A stretch of DNA of 64,000 nt from Turicibacter sanguinis (GCF_013046825.1 NZ_CP053187.1:2390001-2454000), one strand, 5' to 3'; positions 8,426-17,334 are shown, numbered from the stretch's first letter. The notes: generated from the sequence alone by a model not told the origin. Numbers and translations: made by a program.

Positions 8426-8454
8426 TTTACTTTAGCAATAATTGGAAATATAAT
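8426..8454 (+). promoter_or_regulatory. Sigma-A promoter of the peptide permease operon
   Basis: TTTACT (8426-8431), a 17-base spacer and a perfect TATAAT (8449-8454) lie 54 bases before the first gene of the operon. Confidence 0.75.
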
Positions 8455-8507
8455 ACACAATAACATCACATCAAACTAAGTCGTGATGAAATAAGGAGGG
8501 ACCATAT

Positions 8508-10553
8508 ATGAATAAGAATTATTTATGGTTAGCTACTTGTTGTGCTTTAGTTGCCGGGGGATGTAGTAACAGTAATGATACTGCAGGTAATACAGAAGCG
8601 CCAAGTACTAACACATCAACAGAAAATGAAGGGACAGGAAGTACCGAAACAACAGACGTGTATCGTAATGATTATAACTACGTTTATAGTACTGATCCTG
8701 ATACATTTGATTATGTGTATTCATTTCAAGCAGTTGATAATGAACATACGACTAACTTTGTAGATGGGTTGCTCGAACATGATCGTTATGGAAATTTAGT
8801 TGGAGCATTGGCAAAAAGCTATGAAGTAAATGATGATGCAACTGAATTTACGTTTCATCTTCGTGAAGGTGTCAAATGGGTGACAGACGATGGAATTGAA
8901 TACGCTGAGGTGACAGCTCATGACTTCGTCACTGGTTTACGACATGCCGTTGAATTTGATTCACAAACCTTATACTTAGTTCAATATACCATTAAAAATT
9001 TAGATGCTTATTATAATGGAGAAGTAGAGTGGGAAGAAGTAGGGATTAAAGCAGTGGATGACTATACATTAGTTTATACACTGGAGGCCCCAACGCCATA
9101 TTTTCACACGATTACAACTTATTCAATTTTAATGCCAGTTAACCAAGAATTCCTAGAGTCAAAAGGAACAGGATGTAAATTAGGTGCTGCAGAACCATCT
9201 AGCTGTTCATTTGGGGAAGTTGCACCTGATGGAATTTTATACAACGGGGCTTATTTATTAAGTAACTTTACCTCAAAATCAGTCATTGAATACACAGCAA
9301 ACCCTGATTATTGGGATGCTGAACATGTTTATATTCCAAATGTAAAATTAGTTTACTATGATGGTTCAGATCCAGATAGCTTATTCACATCATTTGATAA
9401 AGGAGAGTTCTCATCAGCCCCAGTTTATACAGATAACGCTGCTATTTATGCATCAGCTAAAGAAAAATATGGAGATAATATCTTCATTTCTCGTACCACC
9501 TCAACATCATTCTGGATTTCATGGATTTTTGACCGCAATCAATATGCGTCTCCATTAGATTCATCAGTTGATGTTTCGCCACAAACGGATAAACAAAAAG
9601 CAGATACAGCATTAGCCAAACAAAATACAGCCTTCCGTAAAGCCATTATGTATGCATCTGATATTTCATCCGTGAATTCTCAATATGTAGGAGAAGATTT
9701 AAAATATGGTCGTTTACGTAACACCTTAACGCAACCTGATTTCTTATTAAATAGTCAAGGTCAAACGTATGGTGAATTGGTATCAGCTGCTTTAACAGCT
9801 TCAAATCCAACGGAATATCCAGCTGGATTTGACTTATCAGATGGACAATTAGCTTACTATAATACGGATTTAGCGACTCAATATATGGCTCAGGCGGTTG
9901 AAGAGTTAAGTGCACAAGGCGTTGAATTCCCAGTTCAATTAGATGTGATTGTTAATGGTGAATCAGAAAAAGGATTCCGTGCGGCACAAGCTTATAAAGC
10001 AACAGTAGAGGCTAATTTGTCGGATGTTCAAATTAATTTAATTATTTCAGATTCTACTAATATGGCAGCGTCTAAAACAGCCGATCAAATGAACTGTGAC
10101 TTATACATTGGAGCAGGTTGGGGACCAGACTATGGTGATCCTAAAACTTATGTGGACATCGTCGATCCAGATAGTGGAGATATGTTAAAATACTTTGGAT
10201 TAAACTGGACAGGTTCAGAAGTTGGAGACGATGCAGCAGTTAAAGAAGCGATTGGATTATACGAATTCCAAGCCTTAAAAAATGCAGCAGAGGCTATCGT
10301 TGATGACTTAGATTTACGTTATGAATTATATGCAAAAGCAGAAGCTTACTTATTAGAAAATGCTATTCTTATTCCATATATTACACAAGGTGGTGGATAT
10401 GCGGTATCTCGTGTTGTTCCTTATACTCAACCTTACGCAGCGTATGGTTTATCTGATAATAAATATAAAGGAATGCAAGTTTCTAATGAAGTCATTACGG
10501 TTGAAGAACGTGAAGCGTTAAAAGCAGATTGGGAAAGTAAATTAGGTCAATAG
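8508..10553 (+). CDS. oppA: Oligopeptide ABC transporter, substrate-binding lipoprotein
   Basis: This 681-residue lipoprotein has a short signal peptide ending in a lipobox-like VAGGC (Cys about 19), then a Ser/Thr/Glu/Asn-rich tether of some 30 residues. The rest is one family-5 solute-binding domain (SBP_bac_5). Typical blocks are DTFDYVYSFQ, VDGLLEHDRYGNLVGALAKSY, FHLREGVKWV-DG and a C-terminal VSRVVPYTQP. It captures peptides outside the membrane and passes them to the downstream permeases. The length is near that of streptococcal AmiA/AliA (about 650-660) rather than Bacillus OppA (about 545). The RBS AAGGAGGG is strong. It is the first gene of a five-gene operon. Confidence 0.95.
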   Translation: MNKNYLWLATCCALVAGGCSNSNDTAGNTEAPSTNTSTENEGTGSTETTDVYRNDYNYVYSTDPDTFDYVYSFQAVDNEHTTNFVDGLLEHDRYGNLVGALAKSYEVNDDATEFTFHLREGVKWVTDDGIEYAEVTAHDFVTGLRHAVEFDSQTLYLVQYTIKNLDAYYNGEVEWEEVGIKAVDDYTLVYTLEAPTPYFHTITTYSILMPVNQEFLESKGTGCKLGAAEPSSCSFGEVAPDGILYNGAYLLSNFTSKSVIEYTANPDYWDAEHVYIPNVKLVYYDGSDPDSLFTSFDKGEFSSAPVYTDNAAIYASAKEKYGDNIFISRTTSTSFWISWIFDRNQYASPLDSSVDVSPQTDKQKADTALAKQNTAFRKAIMYASDISSVNSQYVGEDLKYGRLRNTLTQPDFLLNSQGQTYGELVSAALTASNPTEYPAGFDLSDGQLAYYNTDLATQYMAQAVEELSAQGVEFPVQLDVIVNGESEKGFRAAQAYKATVEANLSDVQINLIISDSTNMAASKTADQMNCDLYIGAGWGPDYGDPKTYVDIVDPDSGDMLKYFGLNWTGSEVGDDAAVKEAIGLYEFQALKNAAEAIVDDLDLRYELYAKAEAYLLENAILIPYITQGGGYAVSRVVPYTQPYAAYGLSDNKYKGMQVSNEVITVEEREALKADWESKLGQ

Positions 10554-10563
10554 TTTGACTAGT

Positions 10564-10613
10564 CTATATGCGCTTTAAAGATTGGGGCGATGCCCTAATC
10601 TTTTTGCATATAG
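10564..10613 (+). terminator. Intra-operon hairpin after the binding-protein gene
   Basis: AAAGATTGGGGC (10577-10588) pairs with GCCCTAATCTTT (10592-10603), with one G-T pair, then TTTTT. An outer stem CTATATGC/GCATATAG (10564-10571, 10606-10613) encloses it. The hairpin sits between the binding-protein and permease genes and probably allows partial read-through, so that the lipoprotein is made in excess. Confidence 0.8.
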
Positions 10614-10638
10614 AAAATTTAATAAAGGGGGAATGTTA

Positions 10639-12135
10639 ATGAAACGATACATGCTATATCGATTTTTAAGATCGCTATTTTCAATCTTCATGGTTATCAC
10701 AATTGTCTTCACCTTAATTTACTCAGTTATCCCGCGTGATCGTGTGTTCTTTTCGGACAGTAATATCGAAAAAATCCAAAAAAGACCAGACGATTATGCA
10801 AACTATAAGAATATTCAATGGGAAAAGTTGGGTTATTTAAAATACGATACCATTCAAGATTATTGTAAAGAGTTATATGGAGCCGCAACAACGGAATATA
10901 GTAACTGTGTTTTACCTGAGTCACAAGAAACAAAAGATTATGTAGCTTTACGTGAAAAAGAAGGATATGAGGTTCAATATTTTACAGAATCAGGACAAGC
11001 TTTTGCGACACGAGACATTCCAATTTTACAACGTGCGCTAAATTGGTGGGGGAATCTAATTAGCTTTGATCATCCGTACAAAGTGCAATCAGAAAATAAT
11101 CCTGATTTAGAACGTAAAGTTTATATTGGAAAAGATCATAATAATCGTCCTGCTGTGATGTGTACAGGATGTGAAAGTAAATATTTAATTTATTTTGATG
11201 GGAATTTTCCATTTATTCATCAAAACTTCATCACCTTTAGTTTAGGAACGTCTTATCCAACGTATAATGGCCAAGAGATATTAGATGTCATTTCTGAAAC
11301 ACAAGGCTCTAAAAAGACAGAAGAAATCACCTTACCAAATGGAAATAAAGCAAATTCAGCATTAAATTTATATACGTGTAAATATAAAGATACACTAGAT
11401 AATATTGATCAAAAGCAATTCGTAGATCATTATGCAAATTGTAAAACCAATAAAACGGATCCATCAATGGTTCAAATCTCATTTACCATCGGATTTATCT
11501 CGCTTGTTTTAACGTATATCATTGGGATTCCACTTGGGATTCAAATGGCGAATCATAAAGGAAAACTATTTGATAAAATGGGTCAATGGTATATCATTTT
11601 CATGATTTCGATTCCAGGTTTAGCTTATATTGTGTTAGTTCGATTCCTAGGGAGTAAATATGCTGATTTACCAGGAATGTTTCCAATGCTTGGTTCAAGT
11701 AACCCAAAATCATATATCTTACCGATTATCTCGCTTACCTTAATGTCAGTAGCAGGACGTATGATGTGGATGAGACGTTATATGATTGATCAAACGACCA
11801 TGGATTACGTGAAGTTTGCACGCGCTAAAGGATTATCAGAAAATGAAATTTTCTTTAAACATATTTTCAGAAATGCAATCGGTCCTATTGCTCATGGACT
11901 TCCAGCGGCGGTTATTTTCTGTATTTCAGGGGCATTAATTACGGAAGCTGTCTATAGTATACCTGGGATGGGGAAAATTTTACCAGATTCTATCAATGTT
12001 TATAATAATTCAATGGTCATCGGAATTACATTCTTATTTACAACGTTAGCCATTTTCTCAACCTTCCTTGGGGACTGGTTGTTAACACTTGTTGATCCAC
12101 GTATTACATTACATGAAAAAGGGGGACGTAAATGA
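10639..12135 (+). CDS. oppB: Oligopeptide ABC permease, Ami-type with large extracytoplasmic insert
   Basis: This 498-residue permease has a first TM helix near residue 15-35, then about 250 residues that are mostly hydrophilic. The standard OppB core follows, with five more TM helices and the EAA loop (FARAKGLSENEIFFKHIFRNAI) that docks the ATPases. Usual OppB proteins have about 310 residues. The insert between TM1 and TM2, with several Cys residues, matches the design of streptococcal AmiC (also about 498). ATG 10639 is chosen because GGGGG (10627-10631) is seven bases before it; an ATG at 10633 is too close. It overlaps the next gene by four bases. Confidence 0.95.
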   Translation: MKRYMLYRFLRSLFSIFMVITIVFTLIYSVIPRDRVFFSDSNIEKIQKRPDDYANYKNIQWEKLGYLKYDTIQDYCKELYGAATTEYSNCVLPESQETKDYVALREKEGYEVQYFTESGQAFATRDIPILQRALNWWGNLISFDHPYKVQSENNPDLERKVYIGKDHNNRPAVMCTGCESKYLIYFDGNFPFIHQNFITFSLGTSYPTYNGQEILDVISETQGSKKTEEITLPNGNKANSALNLYTCKYKDTLDNIDQKQFVDHYANCKTNKTDPSMVQISFTIGFISLVLTYIIGIPLGIQMANHKGKLFDKMGQWYIIFMISIPGLAYIVLVRFLGSKYADLPGMFPMLGSSNPKSYILPIISLTLMSVAGRMMWMRRYMIDQTTMDYVKFARAKGLSENEIFFKHIFRNAIGPIAHGLPAAVIFCISGALITEAVYSIPGMGKILPDSINVYNNSMVIGITFLFTTLAIFSTFLGDWLLTLVDPRITLHEKGGRK

Positions 12136-13052
12136 TGAGCGATTCAAGATTTGAATTTGTCAAAATAGATGTACAAGCATCTGAACATATTGCAGCACCA
12201 GCTTACTCATATTGGCGTTCTGTATCACGCGCCTTCTTTGCCAAAAAAACAACGGTTTTTTTATTAATTGTGGTGATTGTTTTTTCATTAATTGCTTTGA
12301 TTCAACCGATTTTATCAGGATATGATCCACAAATCGTTCCTAATATTAATGATGCTTCAATGCGTTTTTTAGGACCAAGCGCCCAATATCCATTTGGGAC
12401 TGATGATGTTGGAAATTCTGTTTGGGATGTCGTTTGGGCTGGAACGAAAACATCGTTAATCATTGGATTTATCGTGACATTAATTAATACAGTCGTGGGT
12501 GTTTTCGTCGGAGCTGTTTGGGGATTTTCGAAAAAAGTTGATAAATTTATGCTTGAAGTATATAACATTGTCTCAAGTGTTCCATATATTTTAATTGTCA
12601 CCGTACTGATGTATGCGATTGGTCGAGGATTTTGGCAACTTGTGTTTGCAATGTGTGTCACTGGATGGTTAGGAACAGCTTATTTTATAAGAACGCAAGT
12701 GATGATTATTCGGGATCGTGAGTACAATTTAGCATCAAAATGTTTAGGAACGCCGACTGGGCGTTTAGTGACACGCAATATTTTACCGTACTTAATTTCA
12801 GTAATTATGACCATTGTAGCGGGAGATATTCCAGGTGCAATCGGAACAGAGGTAACGCTTTCTTATTTAGGTATCGGACTTGGAGTAGATACGCCATCTT
12901 TAGGACGTATGATTAGTAAATACGCGAATTATTTTAATGGATATCCGCATTTATTTTGGGCACCGGTTTTAGTGTTGGCAGTGGTGACAGTTTCGTTATA
13001 TGTGATTGGACAATCGTTAGCGGATGCATCAGATCCACGTACACACATGTAG
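12132..13052 (+). CDS. oppC: Oligopeptide ABC permease, second subunit
   Basis: This 306-residue permease has six hydrophobic segments. It starts with a cytoplasmic tail and a TM helix near 40-65, then the N-terminal OppC block (PFGTDDVGNSVWDVVWAGTKTSL). The EAA loop (YNLASKCLGTPTGRLVTRNILPY) and a C-terminal SYLGIGLGVDTPSLGRMI are typical of OppC/DppC/AmiD. It pairs with the preceding subunit to form the pore. ATG 12132 overlaps the previous stop (ATGA); RBS GGGGGA. The next gene begins 16 bases after its stop. Confidence 0.95.
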   Translation: MMSDSRFEFVKIDVQASEHIAAPAYSYWRSVSRAFFAKKTTVFLLIVVIVFSLIALIQPILSGYDPQIVPNINDASMRFLGPSAQYPFGTDDVGNSVWDVVWAGTKTSLIIGFIVTLINTVVGVFVGAVWGFSKKVDKFMLEVYNIVSSVPYILIVTVLMYAIGRGFWQLVFAMCVTGWLGTAYFIRTQVMIIRDREYNLASKCLGTPTGRLVTRNILPYLISVIMTIVAGDIPGAIGTEVTLSYLGIGLGVDTPSLGRMISKYANYFNGYPHLFWAPVLVLAVVTVSLYVIGQSLADASDPRTHM

Positions 13053-13068
13053 AAAGGGGAGTGTAAAC

Positions 13069-14139
13069 ATGAGTGTAAGAAAGACCGTTTTATCAGTAAA
13101 AGATTTAGAAATTCAATTTAAAGTTCGTGATCGACGTTTAAATGCGATTCGTCGCATTTCACTTGATTTATATGAAGGTGAAACCTTAGCTATTGTAGGA
13201 GAATCAGGTTCAGGAAAATCAGTTTTAATTAAATCATTTACTGGAATGCTTGAATCTAATGGGGAAATTGTTGGAGGAGAAATCCTCTTTGAAGGACAAG
13301 ATATTAGTAAACTAAAAAAAAATAAAGAATGGGATGGCATTCGTGGGGCTAAAATTGCAACGGTTTTTCAAGATCCGATGACGTCTTTAAATCCGGTTCG
13401 AACGATTGGTTCTCAAATTGCAGAAGTAATCGTTAAGCATCAAAAACTAAATAAAGTAGAAGCAAAAGCGAAAGCCATCGATTTAATGAAACGTGTTGGA
13501 ATTACAGATGCACAAAAACGATTTGGAGATTATCCGCATCAATATTCAGGGGGAATGCGCCAACGGATTGTCATTGCCATTGCTTTGGCTTGTCGACCTA
13601 AAATATTAATTTGTGATGAACCTACAACGGCTCTTGATGTCACGATACAGGCACAAATCTTGCAGTTAATTAAAGATTTGCAAGCTGAGTATGGATTTAC
13701 AACGATTTATATTACGCATGACTTAGGTGTGGTCGCAAATGTAGCAGATCGCGTCGTTGTGATGTATTCAGGGCAAATTATTGAATATGGAGAGGTTGAA
13801 GAAATTTTCTATGAGCCAGCGCATCCGTATACATGGGCGTTACTTTCATCATTACCACAACTTGGAACTAAAGGAAATGAGCTCTTTTCTATCAATGGAA
13901 CGCCTCCATCACTTTATAATGAGATTATTGGAGATGCCTTTGCCCCAAGAAATCAGTTTGCGATGCAAATTGATTTCGAAGAAGAACCACCATTTTTTGA
14001 AATTACGCCCACTCATTTTGCTAAAACGTGGTTACGTGATGAGCGTGCGCCAAAAACGGAAATGCCAAAAACGTTACAAAATTTACATGAAAAACTCGTG
14101 GCAATTTATGGAGAGGGCGCAAACGGAGGGGTGAACTAA
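13069..14139 (+). CDS. oppD: Oligopeptide ABC transporter ATPase D
   Basis: This 356-residue cytoplasmic ATPase energises the importer. It shows Walker A GESGSGKS, the Q-loop [10 protein letters not shown], the signature YSGGMRQR, Walker [13 protein letters not shown] and the H-loop ITHDLGVV. The OppD/DppD-type C-terminal extension (oligo_HPY) contains [14 protein letters not shown]. The start ATG 13069 follows GGGGAG. The upstream ATG at 13024 would overlap the previous gene and lacks an RBS. Unlike most family members the C-terminal region lacks the Cys cluster seen in Fe-S-binding OppD proteins. Confidence 0.96.
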   Translation: MSVRKTVLSVKDLEIQFKVRDRRLNAIRRISLDLYEGETLAIVGESGSGKSVLIKSFTGMLESNGEIVGGEILFEGQDISKLKKNKEWDGIRGAKIATVFQDPMTSLNPVRTIGSQIAEVIVKHQKLNKVEAKAKAIDLMKRVGITDAQKRFGDYPHQYSGGMRQRIVIAIALACRPKILICDEPTTALDVTIQAQILQLIKDLQAEYGFTTIYITHDLGVVANVADRVVVMYSGQIIEYGEVEEIFYEPAHPYTWALLSSLPQLGTKGNELFSINGTPPSLYNEIIGDAFAPRNQFAMQIDFEEEPPFFEITPTHFAKTWLRDERAPKTEMPKTLQNLHEKLVAIYGEGANGGVN

Positions 14140-15065
14140 TGAGAGAACGTGAAGTTTTATTATCGGTCAAAGATTTAGAAATTAAATTTAAAGATTTTGT
14201 GGCAGTAAAAGATGTGAATTTTGATATTTATAAAGGAGAAACCTTCTCGTTAGTTGGAGAATCTGGATCAGGAAAAACAACCATTGGGCGTGCGATTATT
14301 CGTATTAACGACACGTCAAAAGGTGAAATTTTATTTAATGGGAAAAAAATTAATGGACGAATTACGCGAGATATGAATAAATACATTGTTAAAAATATTC
14401 AGATGGTGTTTCAAGATCCCGCTGCCTCATTAAATGAACGTGCGACCGTTGATTACATTGTTTCCGAGGGATTAATTAACTTTGGGATGTATGAAAATGA
14501 AGCAGATCGGAAACAAAAAGTTATTAAAGCACTTGAATCCGTAGGATTACTTCCAGAGCATGCCACGCGTTATCCTCATGAATTTTCAGGAGGACAACGC
14601 CAACGAATTGGAATGGCCCGTGCAATCGTCATGGAGCCAGAGTTTATTATTGCGGATGAGCCGATTTCGGCTCTAGATGTTTCAATTCGTGCGCAAGTGT
14701 TAAATTTACTAAAAAAATTACAACAGGACAAAGGCTTAACATATTTATTTATTGCGCATGATTTATCAGTGGTACGATTTATTTCTGATCGAATTGCGGT
14801 TATTCATAAAGGACGCATTGTAGAGTTAGCTGAGGCGGAAGAATTGTTTTTAAATCCGTTTCATCCGTATACAAAATCTTTATTATCAGCGATTCCAATT
14901 CCCGATCCTCGTCTTGAAAAAAATAAGCAATTAATTGTCTACACAGGCGAAGAGCATGATTATACGGTTGATAAACCTAAGTGGACTGAAATTAAAACAG
15001 GACACTTTGTATGGGCAAATGAAGCGGAAGCGCGTGAATATAAAAAGAATGCTAAAGTTAAATAA
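14139..15065 (+). CDS. oppF: Oligopeptide ABC transporter ATPase F
   Basis: This 308-residue ATPase partners OppD as a heterodimer. Motifs: Walker [10 protein letters not shown]-loop [14 protein letters not shown], signature FSGGQRQR, Walker [13 protein letters not shown] and H-loop IAHDLSVV, with the C-terminal [14 protein letters not shown]. Its ATG shares one base with the preceding stop codon (TAATG), so translation is coupled. The length matches AmiF (308). It is the last gene of the operon and is followed by a terminator. Confidence 0.96.
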   Translation: MREREVLLSVKDLEIKFKDFVAVKDVNFDIYKGETFSLVGESGSGKTTIGRAIIRINDTSKGEILFNGKKINGRITRDMNKYIVKNIQMVFQDPAASLNERATVDYIVSEGLINFGMYENEADRKQKVIKALESVGLLPEHATRYPHEFSGGQRQRIGMARAIVMEPEFIIADEPISALDVSIRAQVLNLLKKLQQDKGLTYLFIAHDLSVVRFISDRIAVIHKGRIVELAEAEELFLNPFHPYTKSLLSAIPIPDPRLEKNKQLIVYTGEEHDYTVDKPKWTEIKTGHFVWANEAEAREYKKNAKVK

Positions 15066-15076
15066 AGGGTCGTCTT

Positions 15077-15113
15077 AAAGGTCAGTTACATGTGTTTGTA
15101 GCTGACTTTTTTT
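15077..15113 (+). terminator. Terminator of the peptide permease operon
   Basis: GTCAGTTACA (15081-15090) pairs with TGTAGCTGAC (15097-15106), with one G-T pair, followed by seven T. Confidence 0.88.
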
Positions 15114-15169
15114 GCTTTTAACAATTACAAGAAGAGGGAATACGATATAGTAAAGAAGGGGGGATAAGA

Positions 15170-15691
15170 TTGAAACTAAAGAAATATAATCGGCAAAAGG
15201 CCATTGATTATGCAAGAAAATGGGCATTAGGACGCAATCCACTCTACCATGATTATGAAAATTATGGAGGAGATTGTACCAATTTTATTTCACAATGTTT
15301 ACATGCAGGAGAAATTCCTTTTGATGTGAATGGGCGAGATGTTACACAAAAATGGTACTGGTATAGTGACCAGTCTCGAACTCCGTCCTGGACCTCAGCG
15401 AGACCTTTGAAAAACTACATCTTGAATAATAACAGAGAATTATCACAGAATTATGGGATTTATGCAAAACCTTGTCAATATGAAGAGTTAGAACTTGGAG
15501 ATTTAGTCCAAAAAACAGTGAATGGTGAAATTACTCATACCATGATGGTCACAGCGCGTGTTTTTGATAAAAATGGTCAATTGATTGATTATCTAGTTTG
15601 TCAACACTCATATGACTTATTAGATTTTCCGTTGTCTCAAAAAGATGGAATTTTAAGTTTTATTAAAATAGTAGGTTATTATGATTGGTAA
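15170..15691 (+). CDS. Papain-like amidase-domain protein (Amidase_6)
   Basis: This 173-residue protein is made almost wholly of a putative amidase domain (CHAP/NlpC-like fold). The block YARKWALGRNPLYHDY, then GGDCTNFISQCLHAGE with the presumed catalytic Cys and ITHTMMVTAR with the presumed His, is typical. Family members are cell-wall or spore-linked hydrolases in spore formers, mostly with signal peptides. This one has none, so it may act inside the mother cell or on the forespore. The start is TTG 15170 after GGGGGA. No ATG gives a full domain. Confidence 0.8.
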   Translation: MKLKKYNRQKAIDYARKWALGRNPLYHDYENYGGDCTNFISQCLHAGEIPFDVNGRDVTQKWYWYSDQSRTPSWTSARPLKNYILNNNRELSQNYGIYAKPCQYEELELGDLVQKTVNGEITHTMMVTARVFDKNGQLIDYLVCQHSYDLLDFPLSQKDGILSFIKIVGYYDW

Positions 15692-15774
15692 TTTTGGATT
15701 ATTTTTATTGAAATTTAAAGATATTTCAAATTGAATTCATACATGTTTTCGTGAGATAAAGTCATAATACTATA

Positions 15775-15792
15775 GTCGACCAATTCGACAAG
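15775..15792 (+). promoter_or_regulatory. Inverted repeat GTCGA-N5-TCGAC with Spo0A-box-like core
   Basis: GTCGA (15775-15779) and TCGAC (15785-15789) form a palindrome; its right half reads TTCGACAAG, which on the other strand is 8 of 9 bases of the Spo0A box TTTGTCGAA. It lies 24 bases before an Asn-rich small gene. A near copy stands before the next small gene (16124-16139). Whether Spo0A binds is untested. Confidence 0.45.
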
Positions 15793-15815
15793 ATTTTGAA
15801 AGTGAGGACTTAATC

Positions 15816-15986
15816 ATGAGAAATAATAACAATGCAAAAAACAATGCAAAAAACCAAGCAAATGCACAAGCTAAAAACCAAACAAATGCAAATGTAGAAT
15901 TCGCAAATGACTTTGCCAATACAAATGCAAAAAACCAAACAAACAAATTAGCTTCTCAATCAAATACTAAAAATAATTGCCGCTAG
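15816..15986 (+). CDS. Asn/Gln-rich SASP-like small protein (gamma type?)
   Basis: This 56-residue gene is missed by length cut-offs but has a sound RBS (GTGAGG), an ATG start and its own terminator. The product is about one third Asn, with Lys, Ala, Gln and Thr and almost no hydrophobic residues. It contains ANVEFANDFANTN, resembling the EFA-type germination-protease site repeated in gamma-type SASP (SspE), which serve as amino-acid stores in spores. It ends in a single Cys-Arg. I infer a gamma-SASP-like storage protein. Low-complexity composition makes homology weak. Confidence 0.65.
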   Translation: MRNNNNAKNNAKNQANAQAKNQTNANVEFANDFANTNAKNQTNKLASQSNTKNNCR

Positions 15987-16013
15987 TTAGTTAGAATTTA
16001 TCAAATTGGCAAG

Positions 16014-16046
16014 AAAAATGAGACAGATAGAGGTCTCATTTTTTTT
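16014..16046 (+). terminator. Rho-independent terminator
   Basis: AAAAATGAGAC (16014-16024) pairs with GTCTCATTTTT (16033-16043), followed by more T. It ends the Asn-rich gene. Confidence 0.88.
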
Positions 16047-16123
16047 ATGTGTAAACTCTGAAAATGGAAGATTCACATGAAATTAACAGACATTTTTTTG
16101 AATTGGACACAAATAATAAGAGT

Positions 16124-16139
16124 GTCGAGATTCGACAAG
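16124..16139 (+). promoter_or_regulatory. Inverted repeat GTCGA-N3-TCGAC, second copy
   Basis: GTCGA (16124-16128) and TCGAC (16132-16136) form a palindrome, and the right half again reads TTCGACAAG. It stands 20-35 bases before the start of the next small gene, as at 15775-15792. The shared ATTCGACAAGA suggests common control. Confidence 0.45.
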
Positions 16140-16158
16140 AAAATGTGAGGTGTTAATG

Positions 16159-16365
16159 ATGAGTCAAAAAGCGAAAAAATGTGAAGGTAATAATCAATGG
16201 GCAGGGCAAAAAGCAGCTGCTAAAGCTACTCAGTATCACGATAAAACCGAGTTTAGTAATGAGTGGGTATCAACGAATAAAGTAGCCGATTGCAATCACC
16301 CAACTGAAAAAGAATCACAGGGTGATCAAGAAGAGTCAAGATGTCATTGTTCACATAAGCATTAA
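16159..16365 (+). CDS. Small spore-type protein with His/Cys-rich tail
   Basis: This 68-residue hydrophilic protein has TEFSNEWVS, which resembles the EFS/EFA protease site of gamma-type SASP, after a QKAAAKATQYHDK segment. The last 15 residues are rich in Cys and His (CHCSHKH at the end, CNH before), suggesting metal binding. GAGGTG six bases before ATG 16159 fixes this start; GTG 16150 and ATG 16156 overlap or crowd the RBS. It follows the Asn-rich SASP-like gene and shares its upstream palindrome. Function is inferred from context. Confidence 0.6.
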   Translation: MSQKAKKCEGNNQWAGQKAAAKATQYHDKTEFSNEWVSTNKVADCNHPTEKESQGDQEESRCHCSHKH

Positions 16366-16379
16366 ACCGAGGAAATAGT

Positions 16380-16413
16380 AAAAAACGCTATGAGATTGGT
16401 CATAGCGTTTTTT
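16380..16413 (+). terminator. Rho-independent terminator
   Basis: AAAAACGCTATGA (16381-16393) pairs with TCATAGCGTTTTT (16400-16412) around GATTGG. It ends the small spore-type gene. Confidence 0.9.
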
Positions 16414-16463
16414 GTCATTTTCTAGTATAATAAAAATTGACGACATGAAGAAAGGGTGAGGAC

Positions 16464-17297
16464 ATGGAATTATTTGTATCAGATTTAGATGGGACTTTAT
16501 TAAATAAGCAAAGCGAAGTCTCACAGACATCACGCCAAATTATTAATGATTTAATAGATAAAGGGGTGAAGTTTACCGTCGCAACAGCCCGTACACATGC
16601 GACTGTTATTGATTTACTAGAAGGATTAAAGATTGAAATGCCAATTGCCATTATGAATGGCGTGGGGATTTTCGATTTAAAAAATAGAAAATACTTGGAG
16701 ATTGTGGATTTAGCAAAAGATACCACAATGTCTGTTTTAGCCGTTTTTGATAGCTTAAAACTAGAGCCGATGATTTATGGAATTAAGGATGATCAATTAA
16801 GTGTTTATTACCGTGAAATTAACAATGAAGTCGCACAAGACTTTTATTTAGGTCGTTGTGATAAACCATTGAAAACATTTAAACAAATTCAAGACTTTAC
16901 ACCATATATTCAAGATGAACAAATCGTAAATATTTTAGTCTTTGATAAGCTTGAGTTAATCGAAGAGGCTTATCGTCAAATTCAATTCATTGAGGGTGTG
17001 AGTGCAACATATTATAAAACACGTACAGAGGGATTTGGCTATATGGAATTATATAGTGCAAATGCCTCAAAAGCAAATGGAATCAAAGCGTTAGCAAAAT
17101 ATGCAGACTTTAGTAAAATCATTGGATTCGGAGATAATTTAAATGATTTACCAATGTTTGAACAGGCGGATGAAGCATATGCTCCTGCAAATGCGGTTCC
17201 TGAGATTAAAAAAATTGCGACAGGTGTGATTGGTCATCACAACGAAGATGCCATAGCCCTATATTTACAAGAGCGTTATCATCAAAATAATCAATAA
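16464..17297 (+). CDS. HAD hydrolase, Cof subfamily
   Basis: This 277-residue cytoplasmic phosphatase of the Cof/YbiV type has motif I FVSDLDGTLLN, motif II in the ATART region, a conserved Lys near ASKANGIKAL (motif III) and motif IV GFGDNLNDLPMFEQA. A C2-type cap domain lies between about residues 80 and 190. Such enzymes dephosphorylate sugar phosphates, FMN or related metabolites. The RBS is AAAGGGTGAGG. It stands alone between two terminators. Its specificity is unknown. Confidence 0.9.
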   Translation: MELFVSDLDGTLLNKQSEVSQTSRQIINDLIDKGVKFTVATARTHATVIDLLEGLKIEMPIAIMNGVGIFDLKNRKYLEIVDLAKDTTMSVLAVFDSLKLEPMIYGIKDDQLSVYYREINNEVAQDFYLGRCDKPLKTFKQIQDFTPYIQDEQIVNILVFDKLELIEEAYRQIQFIEGVSATYYKTRTEGFGYMELYSANASKANGIKALAKYADFSKIIGFGDNLNDLPMFEQADEAYAPANAVPEIKKIATGVIGHHNEDAIALYLQERYHQNNQ

Positions 17298-17300
17298 TTA

Positions 17301-17334
17301 AAAGAGCTTGGTTAATCTTAAACCAAGCCTTTTT
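17301..17334 (+). terminator. Rho-independent terminator
   Basis: GCTTGGTT (17306-17313) pairs with AACCAAGC (17321-17328), then a C and five T. Confidence 0.85.

Noticed and set aside
12302-12661. A 119-codon minus-strand frame in the second permease gene
   Set aside because: No RBS and opposite to a strongly supported membrane protein.
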